Assembly: GCA_002307275.1 (NCBI GenBank)
Contig: DBTX01000027.1
Span: 1 to 35,628, forward strand
From: Hungateiclostridiaceae bacterium UBA1305
GTDB lineage: Bacteria > Bacillota > Clostridia > Acetivibrionales > DTU013
Direction: 5' to 3'
Length of the DNA stretch: 35,628 nucleotides
Shown here: one piece after another, positions 8,579-16,569 of the stretch
How the letters are laid out: every line of letters begins with the position of its first letter
How positions within the stretch are numbered: position 1 is the stretch's first letter
Position numbers and translations under genes: made by a program
The notes under the pieces: model-generated
What the model was told of the DNA's origin: nothing
Seen by the model: only the letters and a program-made list of their open reading frames with translations
Databases searched by the model: none

Positions 8579-9424
8579 TTAACCCAATATTTTTTTCAAA
8601 GCTTCCACTGCAATTGTGAACTGCTTGGGCCCGCCTTCGGGAAGCCTGTTAATCGGTGAATTGGGCTCCAAAGCAGCAAATCCGGCAAAATCCGAAAGGT
8701 GGGGTTCCAATGAGAGAAAGCCTTCAAATCCGCTGCTTTTAAGCTCTGCCAATATGTCCTTCACCCTTCCGTCGCCATGACCGGAGGGAACCACGCTGTG
8801 GTCTTTGTATAATGCATCCTTGATATGCATATATACTATATGCTTTTTCAGCATATTAAACGCTTCAGGGTAGGTTTTCACATTACATTGCACAAAGTTG
8901 GCCGGATCAAATATAGCCTTCATGTAACTGCAATTCATTGTTTCCAATAGGTCAAGGCAATGTTCTGCCGTATCTCCATAAATTCCCTTTTCGTTTTCAT
9001 GGAGGAGGATCAATCCGGTTCCTTTCGCAGCATGTATAAATTGACCCCATCGATTCATGACCTCATCCCTGTAAAGTACAGGATTTTCGCCCTCAGGGAT
9101 ATAAAAACTGAACATCCTTATGTATTGCGTTTCCAGAATTCTTGCAATCTCCATGGTATGCCTGAAGAGCTCCATATGGGGCTTAAAATCCTCTGTTATC
9201 TTAGTTTTTCCAATCGGCGACCCTATGGCTGAAACCTTAAAGTCCCTGGCATCCAATTGTTTTTTAAATTCTTTCACCTCTTCGAGAGGATACCGGACCA
9301 GGCTTTTCCCGTTGACCCCACGCATCTCAATATACTTGATGCCATGTTGATCAAGAACATCCATCTGGGTAGTCAGCATGGGATCAATTTCATCAGCAAA
9401 AGCACTCAATACAAATCTGCTCAT
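8579..9424 (-). CDS. Sugar phosphate isomerase/epimerase family TIM-barrel protein
   Basis: A 281-residue xylose-isomerase-like (AP endonuclease 2 superfamily) TIM barrel. Candidate divalent-metal ligands are in the expected order: LHENE (Glu143), FDPAN (Asp173), MHIKD (His200) and LSLEPH (Glu240). GHGDGRVKDIL is typical of the IolE/hydroxypyruvate-isomerase/tagatose-epimerase group. An AAAGGAGA site precedes the ATG at a rather long spacing (~14 nt), so initiation may be modest. It is the second gene of the minus-strand operon and is only distantly similar to the first gene. The substrate cannot be told from sequence. Ketose 3-epimerisation, inosose dehydration-like chemistry and cleavage of 3-keto-glycosides are all possible for this fold. 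Confidence 0.85.
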   Translation of the reverse strand: MSRFVLSAFADEIDPMLTTQMDVLDQHGIKYIEMRGVNGKSLVRYPLEEVKEFKKQLDARDFKVSAIGSPIGKTKITEDFKPHMELFRHTMEIARILETQYIRMFSFYIPEGENPVLYRDEVMNRWGQFIHAAKGTGLILLHENEKGIYGDTAEHCLDLLETMNCSYMKAIFDPANFVQCNVKTYPEAFNMLKKHIVYMHIKDALYKDHSVVPSGHGDGRVKDILAELKSSGFEGFLSLEPHLSDFAGFAALEPNSPINRLPEGGPKQFTIAVEALKKILG

Positions 9425-9491
9425 TTTATTTCACTCACTCTCCTTTGATATCTGACGATCAACGGACTTATTTTGCCGTCAATAGTATTTG

Positions 9492-10256
9492 TCATAGAAA
9501 ATATTTTTTAAGATAATTAAAACTCATTTGAAGGCTCTCAAATGGATCCCGCTGACATACATCCTGCTCTACGGCATACCATTGCACATTAGTTTCCCTG
9601 CAGACATCAATAATTGCACGCCAGTTCAGATTGCCCTCTCCGATTTCCGCGAACAATTGCTGGTCATTCTTAATAGACATATCCTTGAAATGGACAACCT
9701 CCATCCGGCCTTCAACCTTCCTAATCCATTCCACCGGATTTGCTCCGCCGGCCTGTATCCAGTAGGTGTCCAGCTCGAAGCCAAAGGTTTCCGCATCTGT
9801 ATTTGAAAGTAATAAATCCAATCCCGTTGTTCCCTCGAAATTCTCAAACTCGAACTTGTGATTGTGATATATAAACTTTAAACCCTGATCAAAAATCCTT
9901 TTAGATATCTCGTTATACTCTTTCGCAAAAGCAATAAAACCTTCCCTGCTGCTTCTGAACCGGGCTGGCATTGCTCCAAGTCCCACATACCTGCAATCCC
10001 AGGTTTTATGATCTTGAATAACCACATCCAGTTCATCTCTCAGGCGGTCGGGAGATATGTGTGTTGCACAGATTTTAACCCCTGCCTCATCAGCCAGTTG
10101 TTTTAGTACTTGCGGATAGACAGGTCCGATTCCGGAAGCCTGAACTGCATTATAGCCCATTGCTTTTACTTTCTTCAAGGTAGGTCCAATATCCACCGGC
10201 GTTTTCAGAAATTCTCTTAAAGTATATAACTGTGCTGCTATGTTCATCCTATCCAT
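9492..10256 (-). CDS. Sugar phosphate isomerase/epimerase family protein, first gene of operon
   Basis: A 254-residue xylose-isomerase-like TIM barrel starting MDRMNIAAQLYTLRE, the usual family N-terminus. A strong AGGAGGAG site 8 nt upstream selects this ATG over one 48 bp further out. Metal-ligand motifs are YHNHKFEFE (Glu136), FELDTYW (Asp163), VVHFKD (His189) and AVEQD (Glu230), and EIGEGNLNW is also typical. Homologues are often annotated IolE/IolI-like or as 3-keto-disaccharide-type hydrolases paired with Gfo/Idh/MocA dehydrogenases. It leads the operon and faces the AraC regulator across a ~290-bp intergenic region, so AraC control is plausible. The exact reaction is unknown. Confidence 0.87.
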   Translation of the reverse strand: MDRMNIAAQLYTLREFLKTPVDIGPTLKKVKAMGYNAVQASGIGPVYPQVLKQLADEAGVKICATHISPDRLRDELDVVIQDHKTWDCRYVGLGAMPARFRSSREGFIAFAKEYNEISKRIFDQGLKFIYHNHKFEFENFEGTTGLDLLLSNTDAETFGFELDTYWIQAGGANPVEWIRKVEGRMEVVHFKDMSIKNDQQLFAEIGEGNLNWRAIIDVCRETNVQWYAVEQDVCQRDPFESLQMSFNYLKKYFL

Positions 10257-10392
10257 CTTCTTTTCTCCTCCTGACTTCTTTTCAGGGGCTTCACTCCCCT
10301 GCAACCATTTAAAATATTGTCTATTATGTATTCCACTATGAAAATTTTATTATATAATTAACCTATATTCTTTGCATATTTTGATTAAAACA

Positions 10393-10436
10393 TTGTTTTT
10401 CTTGACATTACTAGTATAATGTAACATCTAAATGTT
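10393..10436 (+). promoter_or_regulatory. Candidate araC-type promoter with two inverted repeats
   Basis: TTGTTT (10393-10398), 16 bp, TATAAT (10415-10420) is a plausible sigma-A promoter for the plus-strand AraC gene. ACATT-N8-AATGT (10405-10422) lies over the -10, and AACAT-CTAA-ATGTT (10423-10436) sits at the expected transcription start. Both look like operators and could serve the divergent operon. The promoter call is moderate and the operator call speculative. Confidence 0.4.
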
Positions 10437-10504
10437 TGTCATTCTGAGTGCAGCGAAGAATCCTGGCCGCCTAAGATCCTTCGCTAACGCTCAGGATGGC
10501 ATTG
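10437..10504. repeat. REP/MITE-like imperfect inverted repeat
   Basis: TGTCATTCTGAGTGCAGCGA continues as AGAATCC and is mirrored 3' by GATCCTTCGCTAACGCTCAG followed by GATGGCA, giving an imperfect ~28-bp-arm hairpin. The GTCATTCTGAG...GCGAAGAATC motif resembles small dispersed palindromic repeats I know from several bacterial genomes. It lies in the leader of the AraC gene, where the folded RNA could affect expression. Confidence 0.6.
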
Positions 10505-10549
10505 TAAGCTATTTTATAGAAGTTTAAACCAGATGGGAGTGGCTGATTT

Positions 10550-11389
10550 TTGAATATATACTATAGGGATTGTAATGAATCTATAAATTATAATCATTTA
10601 CGGATTGAAAATCCGGGACAGGCTGATTTTCATCTTCATGACCGCTTCGAAATCTATTTTTTCATATCAGGCAATGTGAATTACTTTATTGAGAAAAAAG
10701 TATATACACTGCATTATGGTGATCTTTTGCTTATGAACAGCCATGAAATCCACAAACCCTCTTTCTCTCCGGGAGAACAATATGAAAGAATCGTTATCCA
10801 TTTTAACTCAGAGATCTTGCAGTCATTGAGCTCGCCCTCCTTCAATCTTTTGAATTGCTTTACAAACCGCCCGTCAGGCGAACAGAACCTCATCAGCTTT
10901 AGCAGGAGGCAAAGTGAAGAAATACTGAAGCTGTTCGGCAAGATAGAAGCGCTGGGGGATGAAACCGCAAATGGCTCTGATGTGTTGAAGCTAGCCGCTT
11001 TCCTTGAGCTGCTTGTTTTTATCAACAGGTTTTTTCCCGGTACCCTCCCAACAGACTGTGAATCGCCCAGTGTCCCGGAAAAGCTGGTACCGATATTGGA
11101 TTATATTGATTTGAACTTGGAAAATGATCTTTCTCTGGAGTTTTTAGAACGTAATTTTTATATCAACCGTTTCCATCTGACCCGGCTTTTTAAGAAGATT
11201 ACCAACAGCGGACTTCACGAGTATATCCAGTATAAAAGGATTTCAAAAGCAAAAAAACTACTTGCAGAAGGATATAATGTAACGGAGGCATGTACAAAAT
11301 CAGGCTTCAACGACTATTCCAATTTTCTGAGAATGTTCAAGCGAACCGTGGGCATTTCACCAGGCCAATATCGTAAAAACGTGAAGTAG
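10550..11389 (+). CDS. AraC-family transcriptional regulator with cupin sensor
   Basis: A 279-residue one-component regulator. The N-terminal ~100 residues form a cupin-like sugar-sensing domain (DFHLHDRFEIYFFISG, YTLHYGDLLLMNSHEIHKP). The C-terminal ~100 residues hold two helix-turn-helix motifs (LSLEFLERNFYINRFHLTRL and the GFNDYSNFLRMFKRTVGISP signature), which bind DNA. Translation probably starts at TTG with a GGGAG about 11 nt upstream; no ATG fits the family N-terminus. It is divergent from the oxidoreductase/isomerase operon and is its most likely regulator. The inducing sugar is not predictable. Confidence 0.88.
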   Translation: MNIYYRDCNESINYNHLRIENPGQADFHLHDRFEIYFFISGNVNYFIEKKVYTLHYGDLLLMNSHEIHKPSFSPGEQYERIVIHFNSEILQSLSSPSFNLLNCFTNRPSGEQNLISFSRRQSEEILKLFGKIEALGDETANGSDVLKLAAFLELLVFINRFFPGTLPTDCESPSVPEKLVPILDYIDLNLENDLSLEFLERNFYINRFHLTRLFKKITNSGLHEYIQYKRISKAKKLLAEGYNVTEACTKSGFNDYSNFLRMFKRTVGISPGQYRKNVK

Positions 11390-11742
11390 ATGAATGAATG
11401 GGAGGAGCCCAGTGCTACAGGCATCAACAAGGAAGCTTATCATCCCTTCGTCATTCCATACCCGGACGAAGAATCTGTTTCGACCGGGGGAATATATGAT
11501 TCTTGTTTTGCAGATGTATCAGCGGAGACTGGCAGTTTTTTTGCATCTGATGAAAGTAAAGCTCCTTCCTGCTTTTACGCCAATGGATCTGGCTTCCAGC
11601 GGTCACATGCATGAATGGAAACAAGGGAAAGACATATAGAACGCAAAAGATTTATTGCTTGATTTAAGGCTTATATCTGGTAATATATCAGTATAGGCTT
11701 TTTTATTCAATAAACAATAGATCGTTACGGTTCATTGGAGAT
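11390..11742. other. Gene-free stretch between araC and the kinase operon
   Basis: No coding region I would support. A 74-codon frame begins at the ATG touching the AraC stop, but it has no separate ribosome binding site, no recognisable domain, and runs through a repeat-like segment. That segment has GTCATTC (11450-11456) and CGAAGAATC (11466-11474), the two conserved blocks of the inverted repeat upstream of araC, so it may be a decayed half copy. A terminator lies near the right end. Confidence 0.5.
11667..11706 (+). terminator. Intrinsic terminator before the kinase operon
   Basis: AGGCTTATA-t-CTG (11667-11679) pairs with CAGTATAGGCTTT (11689-11701), with one bulge, G-T wobbles and a 9-nt loop. 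It continues into a run of T's. It would end the AraC transcript and separate it from the kinase operon. Confidence 0.65.
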
Positions 11743-13617
11743 ATGATGCAGATCTCTGAAGCGAAAAAAGGATTATTGAATTATATAAATCCCAATTGGG
11801 CTTTTAAGAGTTTCAGAAAAATGAACTTTAAAGCAAAGCTTATTTTTTCTTTTATATTTGTTTCCATAATCCCTATTTTGCTTGTGCAGTCCATCTCCTA
11901 TTATAATATAACAGCCGCTATGAAAGAAAATGTTGATGAACTGACAAAGCTGAATCTTGCCCAGACTGATAAAAATTTAAATACGACTTTGAATTCCTAT
12001 ATGGATATCCTTTATCAGATCTATACGGATGATGATATTATCGAGCTGATCAATAAAATTAATCAGGAATCCGAAAATGCTTTGGAAACAAGCCTTTTAA
12101 GGGACAAGCTGAGTCAGCTTACAAATTCAAAAATGGGTATAAGAAGTATTGCCTTATTGTGCTCAAGCGGGAAAACCGTTTTTTATGATACGCTTACAGC
12201 ATCTTCAATAGAAAGCTCATGGATGACTAAAAACTTTAATCAAACGGAATTTTACTCGAATATTACGCAAAGTAAGGGAACTGTTCTGGTGCCATCCTCC
12301 TATGCATCCCGGCTTGGTGAGAAAAAGTATTATCTGTTTCATATAGCAAACAAAATGGTTGATTTTAATGACATAAAAAAAGGTCCTATAGGTGTTATTG
12401 TAATTAGTATTGATGAAGATATTATTTATAAAGCATGTAATGAAGCAGAAAATATTAACGAAAACTCGAAGGGCATCAAAAGTGTAAACTTTATTGTTGA
12501 TAAAAGCGGAAACATTGTATCGTTCCCGGATAAGGAATATGTAGGCAGGAAGCTTTCCGATTATGGTGTTGCCGGGCAAACCAAAAACAGGGAGAAGTAC
12601 AACAATCTGTTTAAGTCTGTCCAGGCTTTTTACGAGAGTACATTGGTCACGAATGAACTGATTGATGATGACACCGGTTGGATCATCGTAAATGCAGTCG
12701 ACCAGACGGTTCTCTTCAACAAAGTATATGTGGTGCAAAGACTGACCATTCTCTTTGGGGTGCTTGTTCTGCTCTTTTCAATTGCGGTCATCGTATATGT
12801 TACAAAGAATTTTTCCGGGTCCATTAATAAAATATTGTCCGCCATGAAAACAGCTCAGAAGGGCGAACTGTCAGTTCAGGTCAAACTTGAAGAGGGTGAT
12901 GATGACGAGATTTCCGTTATTGCTTCCAGATTCAATAAAATGATTTATAAGATTAATCAGTTGATGGAAGAAGTCAAAGACGCCACATTTAAACAGAAAG
13001 AGGCTGAAATAAGGGCACTTGAGGCACAGATCAACCCACATTTCCTTTACAATACACTGGATGCAATCAATTGGATGGCAATAGAAAAGGAAGAGCATGA
13101 AATAAGCAATATGCTGAAGTCTCTTGCACAGATATTGCGATACAGCATCAATAAAAGTAACAGCATTGTGAGTCTCAGGGAAGAAATGGAGTGGCTGAAG
13201 AAGTATATTTACCTGCAGCAAATCAGGTTCAATCACTCGTTTGTGTGCAGGATGAATATCGATGACGGCGTTTTGGATTGCAACATTCATAAGCTGCTGT
13301 TCCAGCCTTTTATTGAAAATGTGATCATCCATGCCTTTGAAGGGCTGAAAAGCGGAGGTGTTCTAACAATAAGCATAAAAGATTTGGGTAACACCATCTG
13401 TATTATCATTGAGGATAATGGCAAGGGAATCAATAAGGATACCGTAGAGGCACTCAACTCTGCGGAGGATAAGGGAATCGAGTCCAGTGGAAGCGGACTT
13501 GGTGTGAAAAATGTATTTAATAGAATGAAGATGTATTATGGGGAAAATGGAAGCTGGAATATTGAAAGCACACCTGACGCCGGTACGACGATCTGCCTGA
13601 AAATACCCAAGCTGTGA
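11743..13617 (+). CDS. YesM-type sensor histidine kinase (module 1)
   Basis: A 624-residue membrane sensor kinase. Transmembrane segment 1 is ~31-52, followed by a ~280-residue extracellular dCache-like sensing region, transmembrane segment 2 (~334-354), and a HAMP linker to ~408. The His_kinase domain has EAQINPHFLYNTLDAINWMA (phospho-acceptor His433). The ATPase domain has an N-box (PFIENVIIHA, Asn526) and a G-box (EDNGKGI, 557-563). This is the LytS/YesM architecture used for sugar sensing in Firmicutes. Two adjacent ATGs exist, and the GGAG site is better spaced for the second (11746). It is followed 15 bp later by its cognate regulator and then by a sugar-binding lipoprotein without permeases. 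Confidence 0.92.
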   Translation: MMQISEAKKGLLNYINPNWAFKSFRKMNFKAKLIFSFIFVSIIPILLVQSISYYNITAAMKENVDELTKLNLAQTDKNLNTTLNSYMDILYQIYTDDDIIELINKINQESENALETSLLRDKLSQLTNSKMGIRSIALLCSSGKTVFYDTLTASSIESSWMTKNFNQTEFYSNITQSKGTVLVPSSYASRLGEKKYYLFHIANKMVDFNDIKKGPIGVIVISIDEDIIYKACNEAENINENSKGIKSVNFIVDKSGNIVSFPDKEYVGRKLSDYGVAGQTKNREKYNNLFKSVQAFYESTLVTNELIDDDTGWIIVNAVDQTVLFNKVYVVQRLTILFGVLVLLFSIAVIVYVTKNFSGSINKILSAMKTAQKGELSVQVKLEEGDDDEISVIASRFNKMIYKINQLMEEVKDATFKQKEAEIRALEAQINPHFLYNTLDAINWMAIEKEEHEISNMLKSLAQILRYSINKSNSIVSLREEMEWLKKYIYLQQIRFNHSFVCRMNIDDGVLDCNIHKLLFQPFIENVIIHAFEGLKSGGVLTISIKDLGNTICIIIEDNGKGINKDTVEALNSAEDKGIESSGSGLGVKNVFNRMKMYYGENGSWNIESTPDAGTTICLKIPKL

Positions 13618-13632
13618 GGATGGAGGACTGGC

Positions 13633-15174
13633 ATGAGAATTGTTGTTGTTGAAGATGAATATATGATTCGGTGCGGAGTGGCCAAGCTTGTCAGCAAAAT
13701 AAGCCCGGAGTATGAAGTTGTGGGTGAGGCTGAAAATGGGGTGGATGGTATTGAAGTGATCACTCGTCTTAAGCCTGATCTTGTTATTGTTGATATTAAA
13801 ATGCCGCAAATGGATGGCATTGAAATGCTTGCGCAACTAAAGAGTAAAGGTGTGAAGCACAGGACGGTCATCTTAAGCGGATATTCTGAATTTGAATATG
13901 CCCAAAAGGCTATTAAAATGGGAGTTTGCGAATATTTGCTGAAACCTATTACCGCCAGCGACCTCGAACAGACCTTAAAAAATGTAGAAAAAGAAATAAG
14001 TATGGAGAAACAACTTGGGACAGACCAACAGGTATTAAATTCTTTGGAGAGCCTATTCCAGAGTCTGGTTCTAAGTGATAGCAATTGTGTAGATGAAATG
14101 TACAAATATATTCATGAAAAATATGATATTGATTCAAATGGGGAATTTGCAGCAGTCAGTATTTATTTTAGCGTTCATACGAAAGTAACAAAGGATCGAA
14201 TTATAAAATCTCTCAGCGCGTTATTGGATCATTGCCAACCAACCAGATACAGCATTTTTGAACTCAAACTGCATCATGAACTGGTGATGGTATTTTATAA
14301 TTGTCTTGACTTCGAGGCGCTCGAAAGGTATCTTCAGGTGGTTGTCATCAAGGAAATAGTAAAAGAAGGCATTCATGATATTGCTTTTGCATGGATGCGG
14401 TTCAGTGGTCTTGAATTTCTGAGAAACAGCTTGAACATTTTGAGAAAAGAATTAAGGTGGTCCATCGTTCTGGGGGAGGATGTGCTGATCTCTTACCCCA
14501 AAACGCAGCAAATCAATACCAGACTGATCCAGTATCCGATAGATATCGAAACCTCTGCAAAGTCGGCAGTCTGCTCTTTTGATGTTATAAAGCTGAAAAG
14601 ACACTTTGAGGATTTCCTGTCCTGGTGGCGGAAGGAACTCTATCAGCCGTCAGGAATTACAGAGGCATTTATAAGGTTTGCTTCTTCAATCATTAATGTT
14701 ATTAGAGAAATCGATTATGATATTTATGTAGATATCAATCAAAAAGATACCTTGCAAAAGATCATGGATGCCGTAACCTGGAATGAATTAAGGAATGCCT
14801 TGACTGTGATTGCGGATAGAATTTCTTCGTTTAAAAAAAAGAACAACCCTGCGGTAGGATTGGTAATCAAAAAGATGTTAAGCATAGTGAAGGAGCATTA
14901 CAAGGATGGAATATCGCTGGATGAAATAGCAACACGTTTGAATATTACACCCGAGTACCTTGGGTCCCTCTTTAATAAGGAAGTAGGGGTGAATTTCAGT
15001 TCATACCTGAAAGACTTCAGAATAAAAAAGGCGAAAGAGCTGTTGATTGGTACAGATCTGAAAACTTATGAAATCGCAGTTAATGTAGGCTATCAGGACC
15101 CGAAGTATTTCTGCAGGGTTTTTAAGGAAGCAACGGGATTAACTCCGGGAGATTATCAGAAGGCTTATAAATAG
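13633..15174 (+). CDS. YesN-type response regulator with AraC DNA-binding domain (module 1)
   Basis: A 513-residue response regulator. The N-terminal receiver domain has the acidic pair in VVEDE, the phosphorylation site Asp54 in VIVDIKMPQMDG, and Lys in YLLKP. A ~280-residue middle region of unclear fold follows. The C-terminal ~108 residues are an AraC-type double helix-turn-helix (ISLDEIATRLNITPEYLGSL ... VGYQDPKYFCRVFKEATGLT). GGAGG lies 6 nt before the start. It is co-transcribed with the kinase upstream, which should phosphorylate it. Likely targets are its own operon, the nearby transport genes or the GH26 gene, but the sequence does not show which. Confidence 0.92.
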   Translation: MRIVVVEDEYMIRCGVAKLVSKISPEYEVVGEAENGVDGIEVITRLKPDLVIVDIKMPQMDGIEMLAQLKSKGVKHRTVILSGYSEFEYAQKAIKMGVCEYLLKPITASDLEQTLKNVEKEISMEKQLGTDQQVLNSLESLFQSLVLSDSNCVDEMYKYIHEKYDIDSNGEFAAVSIYFSVHTKVTKDRIIKSLSALLDHCQPTRYSIFELKLHHELVMVFYNCLDFEALERYLQVVVIKEIVKEGIHDIAFAWMRFSGLEFLRNSLNILRKELRWSIVLGEDVLISYPKTQQINTRLIQYPIDIETSAKSAVCSFDVIKLKRHFEDFLSWWRKELYQPSGITEAFIRFASSIINVIREIDYDIYVDINQKDTLQKIMDAVTWNELRNALTVIADRISSFKKKNNPAVGLVIKKMLSIVKEHYKDGISLDEIATRLNITPEYLGSLFNKEVGVNFSSYLKDFRIKKAKELLIGTDLKTYEIAVNVGYQDPKYFCRVFKEATGLTPGDYQKAYK

Positions 15175-15176
15175 CT

Positions 15177-15254
15177 GTGGGATAGTGGTGCGTGATATTA
15201 GCGTGGAATATCGGTGTGAGATAATGATGTGGGATATTAGGGTGAAATATTGGG
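15177..15254 (+). repeat. Six-unit 13-bp tandem repeat upstream of a binding-protein gene
   Basis: Units begin at 15177, 15190, 15203, 15216, 15229 and 15242 at an exact 13-bp period, with consensus near GTGRGATATTRGT; a partial seventh starts at 15255. The array fills the gap between the response regulator stop and the binding-protein start, ending about 8 nt before the ATG. Units differ at several positions, so it is not a fresh expansion. Confidence 0.8.
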
Positions 15255-15262
15255 GTGGCTTC

Positions 15263-16525
15263 ATGAGAAGATTCCTGGCAGCAGTTCTATTTTTGTTTAT
15301 TGCTTTAAGCCTTATCAGCGGATGCGGGTCCAACAAACAGGATAAACCATCAGGAGTTGAAGGCGTTACTGCGTTACAAACGGATAAGGCAAATTTGACT
15401 CTGCTCTTTTATTATGAAGGACAGGAAAGGTTTTCGTTTATTAACAGCCTGTGTAACGGATTCAACAATGGGCAGAAGGAAATTGAGGTAGTCCCTGAGT
15501 TTGTCCCCTTTGAGGATTTGAAAAAGAGGCTCCTTACCGGTTTTGCAGAAGGGTCGCCGGCGGATATTGTAATTTTTGACATACCGGATCAGGCATATCT
15601 GGCGGATAAGGGAATATTGGCGGATATTACCAGGCAGGTAAATGATCTGCCGGATATGGAGCAGTTCTATGGACCTGCGATGGAATCCTGCAGCTATAAT
15701 GGCAGGATTTATGCGATGCCTCTGGGAGACAACTGTCTTGAGCTTTTTTACAACAAAAGGTTGTTTGAAAAGGAAAAGTTGAATCCGCCCAAAACATGGG
15801 ATGAATTAAGGATTACTGCAAAGAAGCTTTCCAATAATAATGTCAAAGGTATTGGTATATGCGCTCAGGACAGCGAACAAGGGCTGTTCCAGTTCCTGCC
15901 ATGGTTCTATTCGGCAGGTGCGTCAATGGATAAACTGGACAGTCCGGAAGCAATAAAGGCATTCTCGTTTTTGGATGAGTTGGTCGATGACGGTTCAATG
16001 AGCGGGGAAGTAATCAACTGGTCCCAGGCTGATGTGATGAAACAATTTGCATTAGAAAAAATTGCGATGATGCTGAACGGACAGTGGCAGATTCCAGAGC
16101 TTAAGCTAAAGGCTCCGGATCTGGATTATGGCGTTTCCAAAATACCGATGGATAAAACAGCCGTAACAATGTTGGGCGGTGAAAATATTGGGATTACTGA
16201 TTCACAGAATAAAAATGCGGCATTTCAATTTCTCACGTATATTTGCAGTCAGGAAAATGCCGGGGCTTTTTCAAAAGCAATGGGGTATCACCCCTCCAGG
16301 AAAGATGTTTCAGCAGACGAATTTTACTCAGACAATGCGATAAGAGAGGTTTTTGAAGACGGAATGCAGCACGCAATTGTAAGGGGGCCTGATCCCGAAT
16401 GGCCGGAAATGTCTGGAATCGTGACAAAAGCGTTGAATGAAGTATTAACCCAAAATAAAACACCTGAAGCTGCAGCCATGGAAGCTCAAATCAGTATTGA
16501 AAAATTATCAAGTGAATTGAAATAG
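15263..16525 (+). CDS. Sugar-binding lipoprotein (family 1 SBP), kinase-associated
   Basis: A 420-residue extracellular solute-binding protein. The signal peptide ends in the lipobox LISGC, so Cys21 should be lipidated and anchored to the membrane. The mature protein has the periplasmic-binding fold signatures of SBP_bac_1 (LTLLFYYEG, FVPFEDLKKRLLTGFAEGSP, NGRIYAMPLGDNCLELFYNK, PKTWDEL, LNGQWQIPELK). ATG at 15263 is preferred: it gives a proper signal peptide and has GGGGTGG just upstream, whereas an earlier frame start would translate the tandem repeat. No permease gene adjoins it. It ends convergently against another regulator gene. Its closest relative here is the last protein of the window. 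It may act as a co-receptor for the kinase in this operon rather than in transport; this is inference. Confidence 0.9.
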   Translation: MRRFLAAVLFLFIALSLISGCGSNKQDKPSGVEGVTALQTDKANLTLLFYYEGQERFSFINSLCNGFNNGQKEIEVVPEFVPFEDLKKRLLTGFAEGSPADIVIFDIPDQAYLADKGILADITRQVNDLPDMEQFYGPAMESCSYNGRIYAMPLGDNCLELFYNKRLFEKEKLNPPKTWDELRITAKKLSNNNVKGIGICAQDSEQGLFQFLPWFYSAGASMDKLDSPEAIKAFSFLDELVDDGSMSGEVINWSQADVMKQFALEKIAMMLNGQWQIPELKLKAPDLDYGVSKIPMDKTAVTMLGGENIGITDSQNKNAAFQFLTYICSQENAGAFSKAMGYHPSRKDVSADEFYSDNAIREVFEDGMQHAIVRGPDPEWPEMSGIVTKALNEVLTQNKTPEAAAMEAQISIEKLSSELK

Positions 16526-16569
16526 GCGTTTTAAATAAGTACCTCAGAATATAGTGTCGATGAATCTTT

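Noticed and set aside
10402..10420. TTGACA followed by TATAAT on the plus strand
   Set aside because: The boxes are only 7 bp apart, so they cannot act together as -35 and -10. The TATAAT was paired instead with the TTGTTT further upstream.
11390..11614. 74-codon frame starting at the ATG that touches the AraC stop
   Set aside because: No independent ribosome binding site, no domain, and it crosses a segment resembling the dispersed repeat.
12217..12738. 173-codon minus-strand frame
   Set aside because: Opposite the sensor domain of a well-supported kinase; no start signals or domain.
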